Source: Pseudomonadota bacterium (lineage in GTDB: Bacteria > Pseudomonadota > Alphaproteobacteria > Rhizobiales > Hyphomicrobiaceae). Taken from it: a stretch of 9,077 bases of DNA. The notes below the pieces were generated by a model. The model was not told where the DNA came from, did not search any database, and saw only the letters and a program-made list of their open reading frames with translations. The translations under genes and the position numbers were made by a program. The stretch spans positions 1 through 9,077 of the forward strand of contig JAEZBZ010000272.1 of NCBI GenBank assembly GCA_023412745.1, written 5' to 3'. Shown here one piece after another: positions 5,488 to 9,077 of the stretch; positions within the stretch are counted from its first letter, which is position 1; the number at the start of each line of letters is the position of its first letter.

Positions 5488-6747
5488 ATGGACCAGGAAG
5501 AACTTTTTCGCCGCCTTGCCGTCGCGCTAGCGATCGGCCTGCTGATCGGCCTCGAACGAGGCTGGCAAACCCGCGAGGAAAGCGATCATCAGCGCACCGC
5601 CGGGCTGCGTACCTTCGCTCTCAGCGGGCTGCTCGGCGGCATCTGCGGGCTTCTCGGCTCCGCCGTCTCGCCTATCGTGCTCGCGGCCGGCGTCATCGCC
5701 TATACGATTGCCCTCGTGACATTCAGTTATATGGAAGCGACCGCCGAGAAGAACTTTAGCGTCACCGGCGTTGTCGCCGGCATTCTCACCTTCATGCTCG
5801 GTGCTTATGCGGTTCTCGGCAATGTCACGGTGGCGGTCGCCGCATCGGTTGCCATGGCGATTCTTCTGGCACTGCGTGATCCGCTGCATAGCTGGGTGCG
5901 CAGCATAACCTGGCCGGAGATGCGCAGCGCCCTTGTTCTGCTCGCCATGTCCTTCCTTCTTCTCCCCGTTCTCCCCAACCGGACGGTCGATCCATGGCAG
6001 GTTCTCAATCCTGCCGAGATCTGGCTGCTGGCGATCCTGATCGCGGCCATTTCATTTGCAGGCTACATCGCGGTGCGCGTGCTCGGCGAGCGCCGGGGCA
6101 TCGCACTGGCGGCCGTTACGGGGGGGCTCGCATCATCGACGGCAACAACCTTATCCTTTGCGCGGCTGGCACGAGAGCATCCCGAAAGCACGAACGTGCT
6201 GGCCGGGGGCATTCTGCTCGCCAGCACGACGATGATGGGGCGCATTCTCGTTCTGGTCGGCCTCATCAAACCCGAACTGCTCGGTGCGTTGCTGACGCCA
6301 ATCGCTGCAGCCGCCAGCGTGTTCCTGATCGGAACCGCCGTTCTCTATCGCGGCCAAACCGATGGCTCGGGCGAACAGCCGCATCTGCGTATCAAAAACC
6401 CCTTCGATCTGAGTGCTGTCCTCTGGCTGGTCGCGCTGCTGGCGGGCATCATGCTCGTGGCAAAAATTCTTGCCGCACAGACGGGAGCCGCCGGCGTCTA
6501 TGTGCTGGCAGGATTTTCCGGCATCGTCGATGTCGATGCGCTGACGCTTTCGATGACGCGCCTTGCAGGATTTCAGGTGCCCTTAATCGAAGCCTCCACG
6601 GCGATCCTGATCGCGGCTGTCGCTAACACTGTGTCGAAGGCCGTGATCGCAACTGCTATCGGAGGAAGCCGGCTCGGCGTCGCGATCGGCGCGGTCAGCA
6701 CCCTCGCTGTTGCCGCGCTCGTCGCCGCCTGGTTGCTGGGAGGATAG
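5488..6747 (+). CDS. MgtC/SapB-DUF4010 family inner membrane protein
   Basis: A 419-residue polytopic membrane protein. The N-terminal part carries the MgtC/SapB signature, IGLERGW (20-26) and AGLRTFAL (38-45), within four to five predicted membrane segments. The C-terminal part has DUF4010 features: GYIAVRVLGERRG (192-204), TGGLASSTATTLSFAR (211-226), NPFDL (304-308) and GFSGIVDVDALTLSM (342-356), with about seven more hydrophobic helices. MgtC proteins are linked to magnesium limitation, membrane potential and stress survival, but the DUF4010 branch has no established biochemical role. GGGAG lies 5 bases before ATG 5488. The next gene starts 98 bp downstream on the same strand, so co-transcription is possible but not certain. 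Confidence 0.85.
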   Translation: MDQEELFRRLAVALAIGLLIGLERGWQTREESDHQRTAGLRTFALSGLLGGICGLLGSAVSPIVLAAGVIAYTIALVTFSYMEATAEKNFSVTGVVAGILTFMLGAYAVLGNVTVAVAASVAMAILLALRDPLHSWVRSITWPEMRSALVLLAMSFLLLPVLPNRTVDPWQVLNPAEIWLLAILIAAISFAGYIAVRVLGERRGIALAAVTGGLASSTATTLSFARLAREHPESTNVLAGGILLASTTMMGRILVLVGLIKPELLGALLTPIAAAASVFLIGTAVLYRGQTDGSGEQPHLRIKNPFDLSAVLWLVALLAGIMLVAKILAAQTGAAGVYVLAGFSGIVDVDALTLSMTRLAGFQVPLIEASTAILIAAVANTVSKAVIATAIGGSRLGVAIGAVSTLAVAALVAAWLLGG

Positions 6748-6782
6748 AAGACGATGATTTTCTGCCTGCTGGCTTGTTCAAA

Positions 6783-6832
6783 CCCTGACGCTGCAGCCAT
6801 CAGATGGAAGCCCTGACGCCATCATTGCAGGG
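6783..6832. promoter_or_regulatory. Repeat-rich leader before the DUF1538 genes
   Basis: The 98-bp spacer contains CCCTGACGC twice (6783-6791 and 6811-6819), CCATCA twice (6797-6802 and 6819-6824), and the palindrome CCATC-A-GATGG (6797-6807). The repeats end just before the strong ribosome site GGGGAGGAG. They may form an operator or leader RNA that controls the downstream genes; no promoter is evident. Confidence 0.3.
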
Positions 6833-6845
6833 GAGGAGCCATTCC

Positions 6846-7538
6846 ATGTGGTTGCTGCTCGCCGAGAAACTGACCGAAGCCGCAAAATCGGTGCTGCCGC
6901 TGGTCCTCCTCGTGCTCATCGTCCAGTTCGCGCTCGGAGAAGCGAGCATAGAGGGTGCCGCTCGCTTCGTCGTCGGCGCAACCCTGGTCATCGCCGGGGT
7001 GGCACTGATGTTCGCCGGCCTTGACCTCGGCATTCTTCCGATGGGCCGCTTTATCGGAGCGGCTCTTCCCCGAAAAGGATCGATGACCCTCATCGTCGCC
7101 GTCGCCTTCGCGCTCGGTTTTGCGACGACCATCGCCGAGCCGGACGTGCTGGTTCTTGCTCGCGAGGTGGACCAGGCTTCGCAGGGTGCCATCCGTTACG
7201 ATCTGGTGCTTTATGTGATTGGTTTCGGGGTCGCCGGCTTCGTAGCCATTGCGATGGCACGGATCGTAAGCGGGTTTTCCATGCCGGTGATGCTGGCACT
7301 CGCCTATGGCGTCGTCATCGTCCTGTCATTCTTCACGCCGGCCGGTTTCATTCCACTTGCCTACGACAGCGGCAGCGTGACCACGGGTGTGCTGACCGCG
7401 CCGGTCGTCATTGCGCTTGCGATCGGCCTGAGCTCGGTGCTGGCCGGTCGATCTGCGGCGGCAGACGGTTTTGGCCTGCTTGGTTTCGCCTCGATCGGAC
7501 CGATCATCGCCATCATGATCATGGGGATTTTGCGATGA
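6846..7538 (+). CDS. DUF1538 membrane protein, first half-transporter
   Basis: A 230-residue, very hydrophobic protein with about seven membrane segments (near 14-30, 39-60, 81-98, 118-139, 146-168, 182-200, 209-228). It carries the DUF1538 hallmarks TTIAEPDV (94-101) followed by LAREVDQASQGAIRYDL, and DSGSVTTG (174-181). The downstream gene has the same two motifs in the same order, so the pair are paralogous halves. From memory, many DUF1538 proteins are one chain with two such repeats; here they are separate. The function is unproven; buried E, P and D residues plus a PII-like partner suggest an ion or small-solute permease. ATG 6846 is chosen over ATG 6804 because GGGGAGGAG lies about 9 bases before it. 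It overlaps the next gene by 4 bp (ATGA), so translation is coupled. Confidence 0.85.
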   Translation: MWLLLAEKLTEAAKSVLPLVLLVLIVQFALGEASIEGAARFVVGATLVIAGVALMFAGLDLGILPMGRFIGAALPRKGSMTLIVAVAFALGFATTIAEPDVLVLAREVDQASQGAIRYDLVLYVIGFGVAGFVAIAMARIVSGFSMPVMLALAYGVVIVLSFFTPAGFIPLAYDSGSVTTGVLTAPVVIALAIGLSSVLAGRSAAADGFGLLGFASIGPIIAIMIMGILR

Positions 7539-8281
7539 GCAACGGCCTGCACGGTTTCGCCGACACGGCCTGGAGCGTCCTTCTGGCGGTGTTGCCGCTG
7601 ACGCTTCTGTTCGTGGTTTTCCAGCTCACGTTGCTGAAGCTGCCCCGCCGGGAATTTCGCAACATCGTCGTCGGCACCTTACTGGCCGCCGCAGGCCTCT
7701 TCCTGTTTCTGCTCGGTGTCGGCATCAGTTTTCTGCCAGCCGGGCAGACGATCGGCGAGGCACTTGGCGATCTTCCGCAGAAATGGCTACTGTTCCCCAC
7801 GGGCATCCTCCTCGGGTTTCTAACGACATGGAGCGAGCCTGCCGTGCGCATTCTTGCCGACCAGGTCGAGGACGCATCAAACGGATCCATCCGCCGCGAT
7901 CTTGTCTTGCTTACCATCTGCGTCGGCGTCGCATTCTGGGTCGGTCTTGGCCTTCTTCGGATCGCCTACGACATACCGCTGCTGCATCTTCTCATCCCGG
8001 GGTATGTCCTGGTTATGGTTCTGCTATTCGTGAGCAGCAGAGAGTTCGTCGCCATCGCGGTCGATGCGGGCGGCGTTGCCACAGGCCCCATGGCCAATAC
8101 CTTTCTCCTGTCTCTCGCGCTTGGCACCGCCGCCGCAGCGGATACTGGAAACCCCCTCATTAACGGCCTGGGCCTGGTGGCCCTGATCGCTATTGCGCCT
8201 GTCATTTCTGTGATGGCCCTTGGGCTGGCCGTTCGATGGAAGAACCGAGAAAGGAGTAACTCATGGGATCAGTCTCCCTAA
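7535..8281 (+). CDS. DUF1538 membrane protein, second half-transporter
   Basis: A 248-residue membrane protein, paralogous to the gene before it. It has about seven hydrophobic segments (near 13-35, 43-67, 85-98, 121-143, 148-167, 185-205, 210-233), with TTWSEPAV (97-104), then LADQVEDASNGSIRRDL, and DAGGVATG (177-184). These align one to one with the motifs of its partner. A charged C-terminal tail (RWKNRERSNSWDQ) faces one side of the membrane and overlaps the start of the PII-like gene by 19 bp. The most likely arrangement is a hetero-oligomer with the first DUF1538 protein, stoichiometry enforced by the 4-bp overlap. Substrate unknown. Confidence 0.85.
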   Translation: MSNGLHGFADTAWSVLLAVLPLTLLFVVFQLTLLKLPRREFRNIVVGTLLAAAGLFLFLLGVGISFLPAGQTIGEALGDLPQKWLLFPTGILLGFLTTWSEPAVRILADQVEDASNGSIRRDLVLLTICVGVAFWVGLGLLRIAYDIPLLHLLIPGYVLVMVLLFVSSREFVAIAVDAGGVATGPMANTFLLSLALGTAAAADTGNPLINGLGLVALIAIAPVISVMALGLAVRWKNRERSNSWDQSP

Positions 8282-8586
8282 TCATCAGCATCGTCCGCAA
8301 AGGCTGGGGCAATACAGTGCTCGAGGCTTCAATTGCGGCGGGAGCACACGGCGGCACGGTCGTGTTCGGCCGGGGCGTCGGCATTCATGAGCAGGACAGT
8401 ATCCTCGGCATCCCCATCGAACCCGAGAAGGAGGTCGTGCTGACGCTCACCTACGCCGATCAGGTCAACGCCATACTTGCGGAAATCGTTCGCGCGGCCG
8501 AGCTGAATAAGCCCGGGCATGGTCTCGCCTTCGTGGTGCCGGTCGACAAGGTCGTCGGAATTCCTCACGTGACCAAACCGGACTGA
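8263..8586 (+). CDS. PII-like signalling protein (GlnB superfamily)
   Basis: A 107-residue PII-superfamily protein that should form a trimer and bind nucleotides between subunits. Family features are RKGWGNTVLEASIAAGAHGGTVVFGRG (seen across 12-38), the LGIPIEPEKEVVL strand (48-60), and PGHGLAFVVPVDKVVGI (84-100) in the position of the B-loop and following strand. The T-loop (about 36-54) lacks the tyrosine that GlnD uridylylates in GlnB/GlnK; the only tyrosine is Y64, so classical nitrogen control by uridylylation is unlikely. PII proteins often gate a transporter encoded next to them (GlnK-AmtB, SbtB-SbtA); the overlap with DUF1538 genes suggests the same here. Strong AAGGAG (8251-8256) precedes ATG 8263. 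Confidence 0.88.
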   Translation: MGSVSLIISIVRKGWGNTVLEASIAAGAHGGTVVFGRGVGIHEQDSILGIPIEPEKEVVLTLTYADQVNAILAEIVRAAELNKPGHGLAFVVPVDKVVGIPHVTKPD

Positions 8587-8599
8587 AGCCGTTGCAAAG

Positions 8600-8621
8600 G
8601 TCAGGCTGTTCCGGGCCTGAC
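8600..8621. terminator. Hairpin between convergent genes
   Basis: GTCAGGC (8600-8606), an 8-base loop, and GCCTGAC (8615-8621) form a perfect 7-bp stem that includes the stop codon of the minus-strand stress gene and lies 14 bp past the PII-like gene. The position suits a shared bidirectional terminator, but only a short CTTT follows on the minus strand and no T run on the plus strand, so it would be weak. Confidence 0.4.
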
Positions 8622-9077
8622 GAGCAGGGCATCGCAGGGGACGGACATCACGAGCTTCTTGGCCACGCTGCCGATAAAGATGTCGTAGAGAGTGCCGTGG
8701 CCGCGGGTTCCCATCACGGCAAGATCGACGTCGTTCTCGAGCGCGTATTCGGAAAGGAGCTGATCCGCTGCTCCGTGTTCGAGAATCACCCCCGGATGCC
8801 GGTTGCCGATCGCCGAAAGCTCACTCTCTTCGAGGAACTTGCGGCAGTCCTGTGCCGCCATGTCGCGATGCTGGCGTCTGTACCCGGCAGCATCGTCAAC
8901 AATGCCAGAATAAATCGCATCGTAGGCATGAAAAACCGAGTGGGCGGCATCCGGGAAAAGCCGGACCGCAGTCTCCAGGGCCTGACGCGAGGGTAACGAG
9001 AAATCGGTGGCACTTACGATGTTGCGATAGGGGCGAAGGCCCCGCTTGCGCACGACGAGAAGAGGGCAGGGACAGCG
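8601..9077 (-). CDS. Universal stress protein, C-terminal part (partial, runs off window)
   Basis: UspA-fold protein that would bind ATP in the cytoplasm and support stress survival. The domain begins YRNIVSATDFS and ends with GTRGHGTLYDIFIGSVAKKLVMSVPCDALLVRPG, which contains the G-2x-G-9x-G-S nucleotide-binding motif exactly. A GTG at 9053 could start a 150-residue single-domain protein, but the frame stays open to the window edge and the extra residues RCPCPLLVV look like the last strand of a preceding Usp domain (usually CPVLVV). I therefore infer a tandem two-domain Usp whose 5' part lies beyond 9077. It converges with the DUF1538/PII-like operon, with 14 bp between stop codons. Confidence 0.85.
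   Translation of the reverse strand, partial: RCPCPLLVVRKRGLRPYRNIVSATDFSLPSRQALETAVRLFPDAAHSVFHAYDAIYSGIVDDAAGYRRQHRDMAAQDCRKFLEESELSAIGNRHPGVILEHGAADQLLSEYALENDVDLAVMGTRGHGTLYDIFIGSVAKKLVMSVPCDALLVRPGTA

Noticed and set aside
5349..5759. 136-codon plus-strand frame spanning the end of the RHH gene and the start of the MgtC gene
   Set aside because: Arg/Ala-rich out-of-frame translation of the MgtC coding region with no family features.
1..9077. Search for tRNA, rRNA, transposase genes or insertion-sequence ends
   Set aside because: No tRNA-like or rRNA-like stretch, transposase, integrase or paired terminal repeats with target duplication were seen.

Overview
The window looks like a piece of a plasmid (or plasmid-derived replicon) from an alphaproteobacterium, most likely a sphingomonad (Sphingomonadales). 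The evidence is a RepA of the sphingomonad-type replication initiator A family surrounded by iterons, a GTTC-N7-GTTC LexA site of the alphaproteobacterial kind, high GC with alphaproteobacterial codon use, and a plasmid-type ParA with a small ribbon-helix-helix partner. Family names come from recognising motifs in the translated proteins; no database search was run.

Layout. Positions 1-1841 are the replication module: inverted iterons and an operator-like inverted repeat (1-115), repA (159-1067, +), an array of direct iterons at 21-22 bp spacing (1075-1229), an AT-rich GAATCT repeat block (1270-1300), several perfect hairpins without an obvious gene (1373-1560), and more iterons (1735-1827). 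A small conserved hypothetical gene (1896-2123, +) follows. Positions 2167-3852 hold an SOS-regulated umuDC operon on the minus strand (error-prone DNA polymerase V) with a LexA box at 3874-3888. The divergent spacer 3889-4328 holds parS-like repeats. Then comes the partition operon parA plus a small RHH protein (4329-5368, +).

Positions 5488-8586 (+) are cargo: an MgtC/DUF4010 membrane protein, then a tight set of two DUF1538 membrane proteins (4-bp overlap) and a PII-like signalling protein (19-bp overlap). A universal stress protein gene (8601-9077, -) converges on it and runs off the right edge; the residues at the edge look like the end of a first Usp domain, so the full gene is probably a tandem Usp.

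How the genes work together. RepA, its iterons and the par operon replicate and segregate the plasmid. umuDC gives damage-inducible translesion synthesis. The DUF1538 pair with its own PII-like protein looks like a split, ligand-gated membrane transport or channel system; its substrate is unknown. This is the most interesting and least described part of the window.
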